Notes: generated by a model from the sequence alone, not told the origin. A DNA stretch of 61,242 nucleotides from Methylobacterium sp. UNC378MF (GCF_900103195.1 NZ_FMWU01000034.1:1-61242), one strand, 5' to 3'. Shown: positions 43,824-53,062, counted from the first letter of the stretch. Made by a program: numbers and translations.

Positions 43824-45821
43824 TCACATGCCGAACTGGACGCGCCGGCTGTTGCCACGCTTCAGGTTGCGGTAGCGGGCCATGGCCCAGAGGGGGAAGA
43901 ACTTCGGGTAGCCGTGGTAGCGCAGGTAGAACACCCGCGGGAAGCCGGTGGCGGTGTAGCGCTCCTCTTTCCAGAACCCGTCCGCACCCTGCGTGCGGGT
44001 CAGGAAGTTGATGCCCCGGGTCACGGCTGGGTCGTCGACCGCACCGGCCGCCATCAGCGCGAGCAGCGCCCAGGCGGTCTGCGAGGCCGTGGACGAGCCC
44101 GCCTCGAAGGCCGGGTCGATCTTGTACGAGGAGGCATCCTCGCCCCAGCCGCCATCCGGGTTCTGGATGCGGATCAGCCAGTTCACGGCCCGCTGGATGC
44201 GGGGATCGGCGGAATCGACACCCGCGGCGTTGAGGGCGCAGAGCACCGACCACGTGCCATAGATGAAGTTCATGCCCCAGCGGCCGTACCAGGAGCCGTC
44301 CTCCTCCTGGTCGTTCAGGAGGTAGTTGACGCCGCGGTCCAGCGCCCGGGAGGTCTCCCGGGTCTCGCCGAGCTGGGCCAGCATCCCGACCACGCGGGCG
44401 GTCACGTCCGCGGTCGGCGGATCGAGCAGCGCGCCGTGATCCGAGAACGGGATGTGGTTGAGATACATGTGGTTGTTGTCGGCGTCGAACGCCGCCCAGC
44501 CGCCATCCTCCGACTGCAGCCCCTCGACCCATTCGCGGGCGCGGGCGATCGAGGCCTTGTAGTCCGGCATGCCGGCGACCAGCCCGTGCTGGTGCATGGC
44601 CCGGTCCATCGCCATCACCACCACGGCGGTGTCGTCGAGGTCGGGGTAATGGGCGTTGGCGTACTGGAACGCCCAGCCGCCCGGCCGGACCTTCGGCTTG
44701 CGGGCCGCCCAGTCACCCACGATGTCGAGCACCTGACGGGGCTTCAGCCAGTCGAGCCCGGCGCGGGCCTGGGCCTCGGCCTCGGGGCCGCCGGCCTCGA
44801 GCAGCGCGTGGCTCGCGAGCGCCGTGTCCCAGACCGGCGAGACGCAGGGCTGGACATAGGCCTCGTCGGCTTTCTCGACGACAAGCTTCTCGATGGCGTC
44901 GCAGGCGACGCGGACCTGCGGATGATCGGGCCGGTAGCCCATCACCTCGTACATCAGCACCGAATTGACCATGGCGGGGAAGATCGCCCCCAGGCCATCC
45001 TCGCCGTTCAGGCGCTCGCTGACCCAGGCGCGGGCCTTCTCCATGGCGCGCTGCCGGCGCTTGCGCGGCATGTGGTTCTCGACCCGCTGCAGCACCCGGT
45101 CGATGAAGCCGAAGATCGGCGTCCACGGCCACGTGGCATGCGGGGAACCGGGCCAGGAGCGCACGCTCTCGGGCGGCGTCACGAACAGCTCCTGCACGCT
45201 GACGCCGCGCGGGTTTCGGGCCCGGGGCTTGGTCGCCTGGAGCACGAACAGCGGCACCACGGTGGTGCGGGCCCAATAGCTGATCTTGTCGAGGTGGAAC
45301 GGGAACCACTTCGGCAGGAACATCACCTCGACGGGCATCACCGGCACGGCACGCCAGGGCACCTCGCCGTAGAGGGCCAGCATGAAGCGGGTGAACACGT
45401 TGGCATTGGCCGCGCCGCCGCGGGACAGGATGCCCTCGCGCGCCCGGCGCATGTGCGGCGCCTCGATATCGTCGCCGATCATCTTGAGGGCGAAATACGC
45501 CTTGACCGTGCAGCTCATGTCGAACGGCCCCTCGTGGACGAGGGCCCAGCCGCCATGCCGGCCCTGGGTGCGCCGGAGGTAGTTGCCGATCTTGGCCTCG
45601 AGGTCGCCGGGGACCTGCGTGCCGCGGAAATGGTGGAACAGGATGTACTCGGACGGAATCGTCGCATCCGCCTCGAGCTCGAAGCAGATATGCCCGTCGT
45701 CATGCGCCAGGGCGGTCAGCGCGCGCGTCGCCTGGGCCACGCCGCGCTCGACATCCTCGAGCGAGATCCCCTGCGTCTTCGAGCGCTGCAGCGCCTCGAC
45801 TTTGCTTACGGCCTCTCTCAT
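43824..45821 (-). CDS. shc: Squalene-hopene cyclase
   Basis: This 665-residue membrane-associated cyclase converts squalene to hopene/diplopterol. The catalytic acid motif DxDD is PDLDDTAVVVMAMDRA near residues 392-396. Several QW repeats are visible (QSEDGGWAAFDAD, QEEDGSWYGRWG, QNPDGGWGED, QGADGFWKEERYT). QxxxGW-type sequences also appear in the N-terminal alpha-barrel. I use the ATG at 45821 with GAGG before it; a longer frame begins at 45860. It sits between hpnE and hpnG in the hopanoid operon; hpnE ends 43 bp upstream. Confidence 0.97.
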   Translation of the reverse strand: MREAVSKVEALQRSKTQGISLEDVERGVAQATRALTALAHDDGHICFELEADATIPSEYILFHHFRGTQVPGDLEAKIGNYLRRTQGRHGGWALVHEGPFDMSCTVKAYFALKMIGDDIEAPHMRRAREGILSRGGAANANVFTRFMLALYGEVPWRAVPVMPVEVMFLPKWFPFHLDKISYWARTTVVPLFVLQATKPRARNPRGVSVQELFVTPPESVRSWPGSPHATWPWTPIFGFIDRVLQRVENHMPRKRRQRAMEKARAWVSERLNGEDGLGAIFPAMVNSVLMYEVMGYRPDHPQVRVACDAIEKLVVEKADEAYVQPCVSPVWDTALASHALLEAGGPEAEAQARAGLDWLKPRQVLDIVGDWAARKPKVRPGGWAFQYANAHYPDLDDTAVVVMAMDRAMHQHGLVAGMPDYKASIARAREWVEGLQSEDGGWAAFDADNNHMYLNHIPFSDHGALLDPPTADVTARVVGMLAQLGETRETSRALDRGVNYLLNDQEEDGSWYGRWGMNFIYGTWSVLCALNAAGVDSADPRIQRAVNWLIRIQNPDGGWGEDASSYKIDPAFEAGSSTASQTAWALLALMAAGAVDDPAVTRGINFLTRTQGADGFWKEERYTATGFPRVFYLRYHGYPKFFPLWAMARYRNLKRGNSRRVQFGM

Positions 45822-45863
45822 AGTCCTCGCCTCGAACGACCGCCTCGCGGCGGACGCCATGCC

Positions 45864-47165
45864 TCAAGCTGCGCCGCGCGCCCAGGTTCCGGCACGCACG
45901 GCAGATCCCGCACGCAAGGAACGTGCGGCCGTCTGACCCGAGCGGATCGCTCCCTCGATCGTCGACGGCAGGCCGGTCGCGGTCCAGTCGCCTGCCAGGA
46001 CGAGATTTTCGTAGGCGGTTTCAGCCTTCGCGCGCCGCGCGGCTTCCGCCGGGGTCGCCGCAAAGGTTGCACGCTTCTCCTTTACGATCTGCCAGCTGGG
46101 CAGGTCCGGTGCAAGGTTGCACAACTGTGTGATCTCGGCCCAGATCTGCCGGGCGAGGTCTTCGCGAGGTACGTCGAGAAGCCGATCGGCGCCGCTGATC
46201 GTCACCGAATACCGGTCCGGATAGGCGAAAAGCCACTCTGTCAGGCTGTTGACCACGCCGAGGACGAGGGGGCTTCCGGGCTTCGGCACCATCGCGAAAT
46301 GCGCGTTCACGATGGAGCGGAATTCCGTCGGGGCGAGGAGACCGGGCAACACTTCCCGGGCTACCCAGGGCGGCAGCGCCAGCACGACGCCGTCCTCCGG
46401 GCCGAGGCTCTCGGCGCCGTCGGAGAAGACGAGCTGCCCGACCCGGCCGTCGGCGAACTCGAGCGCGCGCAGGCGACGGCCGAGGCGGATTTCGCAGCCG
46501 CGGGCCGTGAGATAGCGAATCGCCGGGTCGACGAAGGCGTAGGACAGGCCTTCGACGGCGACGAGCGGCCGGCAGGCCTTCCCGCCGGCGCCCAGGGTCT
46601 CGCGCAGGATCCGCGCCGCCAGCCCGACATCGCTGTCGCGGGGCTCGGTGTTGAGGGCGGCCAGCAGAACCGGATGCCAGAGGCGCCGGTAGAGCGTGCC
46701 TTCGCAGGCCATGTGGGCGCCGATGGTCCCGCCCGCACCTTCGGCCTTGCCGGAAGCCGCGCGCAGGATGCCGAGGGGCGCCAGGTAGTCCCGCGCCCGG
46801 GTCCCGGGGACGCGGCGCGCCGGGCTCATCACCCACCAGGGCAGCCGCCCGGCATTGGGGCGCAGCCGCCAGCGCTCGCCGGTCTTCAGGTCGGCGAAAT
46901 CGAACTCCGCCACGTCCGGACCGACCAGGGCGTCGGCCGGCGCGCCGATGGTCCTGAGGAAGCTCAGGGAATCGGCATTGCCGGACAGCAGCAGGTGGTT
47001 GCCGTTGTCGATCGTCAGGCCGAGGGCCGGATCGTAATACGAGCGGCAGCGGCCGCCGGCCTGCTTGGCGGCCTCGTGCAGAACAACCCGGGCCCCGGAT
47101 TCCGCGAGAGCGACGGCCGCGGAGAGGCCGGCCAGGCCGGCGCCGACGACGTGAACGGTGCCCAT
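45864..47165 (-). CDS. hpnE: Hydroxysqualene dehydroxylase HpnE
   Basis: This 433-residue FAD-dependent oxidoreductase reduces hydroxysqualene to squalene, the last of the three HpnC-HpnD-HpnE steps. The FAD Rossmann motif VHVVGAGLAGLSAAVALAE (4-22), KQAGGRCRSY and DNGNHLLLSGN match HpnE/phytoene desaturase-like proteins. The C-terminal flavin motif is NLVLAGDWTATGLPSTIEGAIRSGQ. Its ATG overlaps the hpnD stop by one base. It is cytosolic or membrane-associated. Confidence 0.95.
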   Translation of the reverse strand: MGTVHVVGAGLAGLSAAVALAESGARVVLHEAAKQAGGRCRSYYDPALGLTIDNGNHLLLSGNADSLSFLRTIGAPADALVGPDVAEFDFADLKTGERWRLRPNAGRLPWWVMSPARRVPGTRARDYLAPLGILRAASGKAEGAGGTIGAHMACEGTLYRRLWHPVLLAALNTEPRDSDVGLAARILRETLGAGGKACRPLVAVEGLSYAFVDPAIRYLTARGCEIRLGRRLRALEFADGRVGQLVFSDGAESLGPEDGVVLALPPWVAREVLPGLLAPTEFRSIVNAHFAMVPKPGSPLVLGVVNSLTEWLFAYPDRYSVTISGADRLLDVPREDLARQIWAEITQLCNLAPDLPSWQIVKEKRATFAATPAEAARRAKAETAYENLVLAGDWTATGLPSTIEGAIRSGQTAARSLRAGSAVRAGTWARGAA

Positions 47166-48016
47166 CAGATCAGGCCGTGCCGGAGGACGACGCCCAGCAG
47201 CGCGAGTTTGCCGGGCTTCACCCGGGCGCGGGGCATTGCCCAGCCGCGTTCGAGAACCGCCTTCAGGTAGAGGTGATAGGCCGCCGCCATCAGCCGGGCG
47301 GCCTTGGTCGCCTTGCGGGGGCTGCGCCGGATGATCTCCCAGGTCGCCTGATAATGGTCCTCAGCCTCGCGGGCGAGGGAGATGCAGACCTCGCCGATGC
47401 GCGGGTGGCTGATCGCCTGGACCGGCGTCGGGTCGGTGAGGCCGATCGCCTGGAGCTTCTCGCGCGGCAGGTAGAGGCGGCCGCGCTCGGCATCCTCGTC
47501 GATGTCGCGCAGGATGTTGGTGAGTTGGAGTGCGCGGCCCTGGTGCCACGCCAGCCGGATGCCGTCCGCCTCCGGCATGCCGAAGATCCGCACCGACAGC
47601 CGGCCGACCGCGCTCGCGACCCGGTCGCAATAGAGGTCGAGGGTCTCGGCGTCGGGCGCGACGATGTCCGCGACGGCGTCCATGGCCATGCCGTCGATGA
47701 CCGCCTGGAAATCCTCGCGCTTCAGGCCGAAGCGGCGCACGGGCTCCACGAGGTCGCGCACGCGCGGGGCCGGGCGGCCGGCATAGAGCGCATCGATATC
47801 GGCCCGCCAGCGGTCGAGCTCGACCTGCCGGACGGCCCGGGTCCCGCCGTCGTCGGCGACGTCGTCGACGGCGCGGCAGAAGGCGTAGACGGCGTACATC
47901 GCCTCCCGACGCTCCTTCGGCAGCAGGCGCATCGCCGTGTAGAAGGAAGAGCCGGCGGCGGGCAGGGCCGGAGCGGCGCTCTCTTGGTCCTGGGCGGGCG
48001 AGGCGGTGGCAGTCAC
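47165..48016 (-). CDS. hpnD: Presqualene diphosphate synthase HpnD
   Basis: This 283-residue protein belongs to the squalene/phytoene synthase family and condenses two farnesyl diphosphates to presqualene diphosphate. The first aspartate-rich region is YAFCRAVDDVADD (about 45-58), and the second is QLTNILRDIDEDAERGRLYLP (about 170-190). The start is a GTG at 48016 that overlaps the hpnC stop (GTGA); longer frames upstream are shadows. Length fits the family. It belongs to the compact hpnA-hpnC-hpnD-hpnE-shc-hpnG operon. Confidence 0.95.
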   Translation of the reverse strand: MTATASPAQDQESAAPALPAAGSSFYTAMRLLPKERREAMYAVYAFCRAVDDVADDGGTRAVRQVELDRWRADIDALYAGRPAPRVRDLVEPVRRFGLKREDFQAVIDGMAMDAVADIVAPDAETLDLYCDRVASAVGRLSVRIFGMPEADGIRLAWHQGRALQLTNILRDIDEDAERGRLYLPREKLQAIGLTDPTPVQAISHPRIGEVCISLAREAEDHYQATWEIIRRSPRKATKAARLMAAAYHLYLKAVLERGWAMPRARVKPGKLALLGVVLRHGLI

Positions 48017-48909
48017 GAGCGGATTCCTTGAGCCGCGGCCCGGACGGTCCGCCCGCGGAAGGGCCGACGCGCCAGGGTGGCGGCGACGCCGCCCAGCGCC
48101 GTCAGGGCGAAGGCGGCCTTGCCGTGGTGGACCTTCTCCGAGAGCGGGTCGCGCTCCAGCAGGCCACGGCTCAGCACCACGGCGAGCCGGTGGATCGCGG
48201 CGATCTCCAGCGACAGGCGCAGGTCGTCGATCAGGTCCGGCAGGACCGCGCCCTCGTCGAGCAGGTCCAGGCATCTCTGCGCCAGCTCACGGATGACGGC
48301 CCGGAGCTGGGGCGGCGCCTTGGCCTCACCCAGCATCGCCACGGTGGCGCCGTGGCGGTCGAGGCAATCCTGCGGGAGGTAGACCCGGTCGAGGGCGGCG
48401 TAATCCTTGCCGCAATCCTGAAGGTGATTGATCACCTGGAGCGCCGCACAGATCGCGTCGGAGGCCCTGTAAACCCGCGCCGGATCCTCGCCGTGCACGT
48501 CGAGAACGAAGCGCCCCACCGGCATGGCCGAGTAGCGGCAGTAATGGATCAGCTCGTCCCAATCCGCGTAGCGGCTCTTGTGCGCGTCCATGCGGAACGC
48601 GTCGAGGAGTTCCAGGGCGTGCCGCGGCGGCAGGCCCCGGCCGGCGAGCTCGCGCTTCAGCGGCTCCGCCTCGGGATCGGACGGGCCGGCGCCGGTGAGC
48701 GCATCCGCCAGCTGATCGAGGAGCGCGATCTTGCGCTCGGGCGACAGCGCGGCATGGTCGGCCACGTCGTCGCCGGCGCGGACGAAGTTGTAGAATGCCA
48801 GGATCGCACCCCGATGGCGCCGGTGGATCAGGTGCGAGGCGACGGGGAAGTTCTCGTCCTGATGCCCCTTGCCGGAGCGCGTCGCGGTGGCGGATTCGGG
48901 GGTGCTCAT
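48013..48909 (-). CDS. hpnC: Hydroxysqualene synthase HpnC
   Basis: This 298-residue squalene/phytoene synthase family protein converts presqualene diphosphate to hydroxysqualene. The N-terminus has ENFPVASHLIHRRHRGAILAFYNFVRAGDDVADH, where FVRAGDDVADH is the first aspartate-rich motif. NHLQDCGKDYAALDRVYLPQD (about 166-186) is the second, with Asp and Glu changed as in HpnC. I use the ATG at 48909, which overlaps the hpnA stop by four bases (ATGA). It overlaps the hpnD start as well, so the operon is translationally coupled throughout. Confidence 0.94.
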   Translation of the reverse strand: MSTPESATATRSGKGHQDENFPVASHLIHRRHRGAILAFYNFVRAGDDVADHAALSPERKIALLDQLADALTGAGPSDPEAEPLKRELAGRGLPPRHALELLDAFRMDAHKSRYADWDELIHYCRYSAMPVGRFVLDVHGEDPARVYRASDAICAALQVINHLQDCGKDYAALDRVYLPQDCLDRHGATVAMLGEAKAPPQLRAVIRELAQRCLDLLDEGAVLPDLIDDLRLSLEIAAIHRLAVVLSRGLLERDPLSEKVHHGKAAFALTALGGVAATLARRPFRGRTVRAAAQGIRS

Positions 48910-49934
48910 GCGAGGTAGCCCGCTTCTCGGAACCACGTGATCGCGTCGGACAGCCCCTCGCGATAGGGCCGCGCCGTGTAGCCGAGCTCGGCGCGCGCCT
49001 TCCGGTCCGAGAAGAACATCCGGTAGCGCGACATGCGGATGCCGTCGATCGTCGCGAAGGGCTGCTTGCCGGTGACCCGCGCGGCGAGCTGCGCGAAGAA
49101 CGCCACCGGGTAGACGGCGGCCCGCGGCAGGCTCACGGTCGGTGGCTTGCGCCCGACCATGCCGGCGATGTCGGCGAGCATCTGCGACAGGAACACGTCC
49201 TCGCCGCCGAGGATGTAGCGCTCGCCGATCCGCCCCTTGCGGAGCGCCAGGAGGTGACCGTAAGCCACGTCATCCACGTGGGCGAGGTTGAGGCCGGTAT
49301 CGACGAAGGCCGGCATCTTGCCGAGCGCGGCCTCTTGGATGATCCGCCCGGTGGGCGTCGGCTTGACGTCGCGCGGGCCGATCGGCGTCGACGGGTTGAC
49401 GATCACCGCCTGCAGCCCGTCGCGGGCGACCATCTCCTCGACCACCCGCTCGGCCACGACCTTGCTGCGCTTGTAGGCACCGATCGCGGTCTCGGGCGTC
49501 AGCGGCATGGTCTCGTCGGAGGGCGTCACGCCGTCGGCCGGCGGCTTGATCGTCGCGACGCTCGACGTGTAGACGACCCGCTCGACACCGGCCTCCAGGG
49601 CCGCGCGCATCATGAGGCGCGTGCCGTCGCGGTTGGTGCGGACGATCTCCTCCATGTCCGGTGCCCAGAGCCGGTAATCGGCCGCGGCATGGATCAGGTA
49701 GCGCTGCCCGCGCATGGCCGCCGCCACGGCGGCCGGATCGCGCATGTCGCCCTCGGCGATCTCGACATCGGTCCAGGTCAGGTTCCGGCGGGGGCTCGAC
49801 GCGCGCACGAGGATGCGCACCGGGAAGCCGGCCCGGCGGAAGACGTCGACCAGGGCGGAGCCGAGGAAGCCGCTCGCGCCGGTGATCAGCACGGGACCGA
49901 CCTCGGACGGGCCGGAAGCTGGGGCCTCTGCCAT
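48906..49934 (-). CDS. hpnA: Hopanoid-associated sugar epimerase HpnA
   Basis: This 342-residue protein is an extended SDR/NAD-dependent epimerase. It has VLITGASGFLGSALVDVFRRAG (Rossmann motif, about 15-36), YTSSVATI, and the YKRSK active-site Tyr and Lys (GAYKRSKVVAERVV). HpnA is linked to modification of the hopanoid side chain in hopanoid-producing bacteria, although its reaction is less well established than those of HpnC-E. It is the first gene of the operon. No promoter motif stands out in the 640-bp gap before it. Confidence 0.92.
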   Translation of the reverse strand: MAEAPASGPSEVGPVLITGASGFLGSALVDVFRRAGFPVRILVRASSPRRNLTWTDVEIAEGDMRDPAAVAAAMRGQRYLIHAAADYRLWAPDMEEIVRTNRDGTRLMMRAALEAGVERVVYTSSVATIKPPADGVTPSDETMPLTPETAIGAYKRSKVVAERVVEEMVARDGLQAVIVNPSTPIGPRDVKPTPTGRIIQEAALGKMPAFVDTGLNLAHVDDVAYGHLLALRKGRIGERYILGGEDVFLSQMLADIAGMVGRKPPTVSLPRAAVYPVAFFAQLAARVTGKQPFATIDGIRMSRYRMFFSDRKARAELGYTARPYREGLSDAITWFREAGYLA

Positions 49935-50576
49935 TACAGATCTGGAGGATTACCAAAACCGGTGCGGCTGGGGGTCCCCGGCCGCGCCGCGCTTGTGTCA
50001 TCGAACGGCCCGAGCGGCAAGCTTCGGCGGTGCGGGACAGCCCCCGGCGGCGCGGCGCGACCGGGCGCGCCCGCCTCCGCATCGGCCAGGGTTCGGCTCC
50101 GAAGCGGGCGGATATGCCGATCCGCGCATGCATCGCCGCCGCCCCGCTCTGTCGTCCTGCGGCTGCGCAGTGGACGGCGGGATCCAGACATCCCGACGCG
50201 CAAGATCTTGCGCCGACAATGGTTCTGGATTCCGGGCTTGCCTCCGATGCCCTGGACGACGCTGCGTCATCGGGCATCGAACACCGACACAGGACGGCCG
50301 CGCGCTTCGACGACGGGCGCGGCGACCTTGCCAGCTCTGAAAAAACCGACTATGCGCCGCCCCTCGCGTTCGCTCCGGCCGGGGGCTGAACGGACGGTGC
50401 CGCTTGCGGCACAGGGCTCTCCCAGATCCCGTCGTCCGGTGTCTCCGCCTTCGATCAACCGCTCGGGCCTGAAAATCGGCTCGAAGGGCTTGGCGCCGAC
50501 CGTATCGCGAGATGAACCGGCCCGAATCAACCGCCATCCGGCGGCCGGGCTCCTTTTGACGATGAAAGGCCCGACG
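49935..50576. other. Intergenic region between hpnA and rpsF, with a palindrome
   Basis: The two operons are divergent and this 642-bp gap should hold both promoters. It contains a 16-bp perfect palindrome, GCGCAAGATCTTGCGC (50198-50213), in a segment (ggatccagac ... tctggattcc) that resembles the dispersed Methylobacterium repeats. Several open frames cross the gap, but none has a recognisable product. Confidence 0.5.
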
Positions 50577-51038
50577 ATGCCTCTCTACGAGCATGTGCTC
50601 TTGGCCCGCCAGGACGTGACGTCCCAGCAGGTCGAGACGATGATCGACACCTACAAGGGTGTGATCGAGCAGAACGGTGGCCGTCTCGAGAAGATCGAGA
50701 TGTGGGGCGTGAAGTCCCTCGCCTACCGGATCAAGAAGAACCGCAAGGCGCATTTCGCGCTCCTCAACATCGACGCCCCGCCGGCCGCCATCGCCGAGAT
50801 GGAGCGCCAGATGCAGATCTCCGAGGACGTGCTGCGCTTCATGACCATCCGGGTCGAGGAGCTCGATTCCGAGCCGTCCGCCATGATGCAGAAGCGCGAC
50901 CGCGACGACCGCAAGGATCGCGAGCGCGGCCGTCGTCGCGATGACGAGGGCTTCGGTGGTGGCGGCTTCGGCGGCGACCGGGGTGACCGCGGCGATCGCG
51001 GTGATCGCGGCGAGCGCAGCTTCGGCGGGGAGGGCTAA
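50577..51038 (+). CDS. rpsF: Ribosomal protein S6 with Gly/Asp/Arg-rich tail
   Basis: This 153-residue protein has a normal S6 domain at residues 1-97: YEHVLLARQDVTSQQVE at the N-terminus and VKSLAYRIKKNRKAHFALLN in the middle. The C-terminus (about 105-153) is extended: charged DDRKDRERGRRRDDEG, then GFGGGGFGG, then GDR triplets (GDRGDRGDRGDRGER). It binds the 30S platform next to S18. An in-frame ATG 15 bp upstream is possible, but AAGG favours the start used. It is followed by rpsR, in the conserved rpsF-rpsR-rplI order. Confidence 0.96.
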   Translation: MPLYEHVLLARQDVTSQQVETMIDTYKGVIEQNGGRLEKIEMWGVKSLAYRIKKNRKAHFALLNIDAPPAAIAEMERQMQISEDVLRFMTIRVEELDSEPSAMMQKRDRDDRKDRERGRRRDDEGFGGGGFGGDRGDRGDRGDRGERSFGGEG

Positions 51039-51041
51039 CCC

Positions 51042-51293
51042 ATGGCTTTCGGTGCTGGTGCGGGCGGCGGACGCCGTCCCTTCTTCCGTCGTCGCAAGAC
51101 CTGCCCGTTCTCCGGCGCCAACGCGCCGAAGATCGACTACAAGGACGTCAAGCTCCTGTCCCGCTACGTGTCCGAGCGCGGCAAGATCGTGCCGTCGCGG
51201 ATCACCGCGGTCTCGGCCAAGAAGCAGCGCGAGCTCGCCCAGGCGATCAAGCGCGCCCGCTTCCTCGGCCTGCTGCCCTACGTGATCAAGTAG
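51042..51293 (+). CDS. rpsR: Ribosomal protein S18
   Basis: This 83-residue protein is S18: RRKTCPFSG near residue 20, IDYKDVKLLSRYVSERGKI in the middle and ITAVSAKKQRELAQAIKRAR towards the end. The Gly-rich N-terminus (FGAGAGGGRRPFF) is longer than in E. coli but usual for Rhizobiales. It begins 3 bp after rpsF and binds S6 in the small subunit. Confidence 0.97.
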   Translation: MAFGAGAGGGRRPFFRRRKTCPFSGANAPKIDYKDVKLLSRYVSERGKIVPSRITAVSAKKQRELAQAIKRARFLGLLPYVIK

Positions 51294-51307
51294 GCTCTCG
51301 AAACCCG

Positions 51308-51360
51308 CCGGCCCGGCATCTGCCCGGGCCGGTCCTCGCAGAGGGCGGCTCGCGCCGCCC
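51308..51360 (+). terminator. Two hairpins between rpsR and the DUF2232 gene
   Basis: CCGGCCCGG (51308-51316) and CCGGGCCGG (51324-51332) form a 9-bp stem with a 7-nt loop, and GGGCGGC-TCGC-GCCGCCC follows at 51343-51360. Neither has a T-run, so they are probably attenuators or RNA-stabilising structures within the ribosomal operon. Confidence 0.4.
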
Positions 51361-51421
51361 GATCGTTGGGGCGCATGGTCGCCTCTAACCCTGCCGCAGA
51401 GGCAGCGGGACAGCGGATTTC

Positions 51422-52447
51422 ATGGCACAGCATATCGGCATCGGTATCGGCGCGGGCCTCGTCTCGGCACTCCTGTTCGGGGTGCTGCTGAAGGCGACGC
51501 CGCTGGCGATCCTGCTCTACCTCGTGGCGCCGCTGCCGATCCTGATCGTCGGTCTCGGCTGGAGCCACAAGGCCGCGCTCGCGGCCGCTGCCGCCGGCAG
51601 TCTCGCGCTGATGCTGGCGATCGCCCCCTTCATGGGGCTGGCCTTCGCGGCCTATATCGCGCTGCCCGCCTGGTGGCTCGCCTATCTCACGCTCCTCGGA
51701 CGCGAGACGCCCGCCGGCCTCGAATGGTACCCGACCGGCCGCCTGCTCGGATGGATCGCCGCCACGGCCGCCCTCGCCTTCATCGCCATCGCGGTCCTGT
51801 CCTCGCCGAACCACGCCGCCTTCGACGCGCAGCTGCGCGGCCTGGCCCAGACCCTGGTCCAGACGCGACTGCCCGCCGCCCGCCCGGCCGCCGACGCCCG
51901 ACCGGCCGACGCGCCGGCGGCCGATGCCGGCCAGGATGGCGCGGCCGCACCCGATCCGGCGCCGCAGGCCGGCACCGATCCGGCCGATGTCACGCGGGCC
52001 GAGGTCGCGGATGCCCTCGCCCGGGTGGTCCCGGCCTTCGCGGCGAACGGCCTCGCCCTGCTGCTGGCCTTCTACCTCTGGGCGTCCGCCCGGATCGTGA
52101 AGATCTCCGGCCGCCTGCCACGGCCCTGGCCCGACATCCCCTCCACCGCCATGCCGCGCACGGCGCTCGTGGCGGTCGCGGCGGCCGTCGCGATGTGCTT
52201 CGCCCCGGGCTATGTCGGCGTGTTCGGCGTCGCGCTCCTCGGCGCGTTCAGTGCGGCCTTCGCGCTTCAGGGGCTCGCCGCCTTCCACGACCGTTCGCGC
52301 GGCCGGCCGGGGCGCGGGCTGATGCTGTTCGGCATGTACCTGATCCTGTTCGTGACCCAGGGCATCGCCCTGGTCGCCCTCACCCTGTTCGGCCTTGCCG
52401 ACACAGCCCTCGACCGCCGACGTCCCAAGGACAATCCGGCGCCGTGA
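51422..52447 (+). CDS. DUF2232 polytopic membrane protein
   Basis: This 341-residue protein has about eight hydrophobic segments and belongs to the DUF2232/YybS-like family regularly encoded between rpsR and rplI in Rhizobiales. The N-terminal half (IGAGLVSALLFGVLL to YIALPAWWLAYLTLLGRE) and the C-terminal half (AFAANGLALLLAFYLWASARIV to FVTQGIALVALTLFGL) are membrane. Residues about 148-195 form an Ala/Asp/Pro-rich polar segment with no clear fold (PAADARPADAPAADAGQDG). The function is unknown; synteny alone suggests a link to translation or ribosome-membrane biology. It starts at the ATG 51422. Confidence 0.85.
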   Translation: MAQHIGIGIGAGLVSALLFGVLLKATPLAILLYLVAPLPILIVGLGWSHKAALAAAAAGSLALMLAIAPFMGLAFAAYIALPAWWLAYLTLLGRETPAGLEWYPTGRLLGWIAATAALAFIAIAVLSSPNHAAFDAQLRGLAQTLVQTRLPAARPAADARPADAPAADAGQDGAAAPDPAPQAGTDPADVTRAEVADALARVVPAFAANGLALLLAFYLWASARIVKISGRLPRPWPDIPSTAMPRTALVAVAAAVAMCFAPGYVGVFGVALLGAFSAAFALQGLAAFHDRSRGRPGRGLMLFGMYLILFVTQGIALVALTLFGLADTALDRRRPKDNPAP

Positions 52448-52489
52448 GACCCCGGCCTCAAACGGCCGACCACCTGAAGGAGAAAGACC

Positions 52490-53062
52490 ATGGAAGTGAT
52501 CCTGCTCGAGCGCGTGGCCAAGCTCGGCCAGATGGGCGAGACCGTGAACGTCCGTCCGGGCTTCGCCCGCAACTTCCTGCTCGCCCGCGGCAAGGCCCTG
52601 CGCGCGACGGAAGCCAACAAGAAGCATTTCGAGTCCCAGCGCGCCCAGCTCGAGGCCCGCAACCTCGACCGCAAGAAGGACGCCGAGGCGGTGGCCGAGA
52701 AGCTGAACGGCCAGAGCTTCATCCTGATCCGCCAGTCGGGCGAGACCGGCGTGCTCTACGGCTCCGTCTCGACCCGCGACCTCGCCGAGGTCGTCGCGAA
52801 GGAGGGCTTCACGGTCGACCGCGGCCAGTTCACCCTGAACCAGCCGATCAAGACGCTGGGCCTGCACACGGTCCCGGTGGTGCTGCACCCCGAGGTTGAG
52901 GTCGAGATCACCGTCAACGTCGCCCGCAGCCCCGAGGAGGCCGAGCGTCAGGCCCGCGGCGAGTCGGTCACCGAGCGCGAGGCGTTCAACCTCGACGACC
53001 TCGGCCTCGAGGTCGGCATGGCGCTCGCCGATGCCGGCGAGGGTGCCGACGACCGCGGCTGA
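52490..53062 (+). CDS. rplI: Ribosomal protein L9
   Basis: This 190-residue protein is L9: MEVILLERVAKLGQMGETVN, VRPGFARNFLLARGKALRAT, and a long central helix, then the C-terminal RNA-binding domain (LYGSVSTRDLAEVVAKEGF and PIKTLGLHTVPVVLH). The last 40 residues are acidic and longer than in E. coli, as in other Rhizobiales. GAAGGAGAAAG lies upstream of the ATG. It is the last gene of the rpsF cluster. Confidence 0.97.
   Translation: MEVILLERVAKLGQMGETVNVRPGFARNFLLARGKALRATEANKKHFESQRAQLEARNLDRKKDAEAVAEKLNGQSFILIRQSGETGVLYGSVSTRDLAEVVAKEGFTVDRGQFTLNQPIKTLGLHTVPVVLHPEVEVEITVNVARSPEEAERQARGESVTEREAFNLDDLGLEVGMALADAGEGADDRG

Noticed and set aside
43914..47270. A 1118-residue open frame antisense to shc and hpnE
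   Set aside because: It is a GC-rich shadow with no motif, no family and no ribosome binding site. The opposite strand encodes well-known enzymes over its whole length.
49935..50576. Open frames in the hpnA-rpsF gap as genes
   Set aside because: They are unrecognised and lack good ribosome binding sites. Part of the gap resembles a dispersed repeat.
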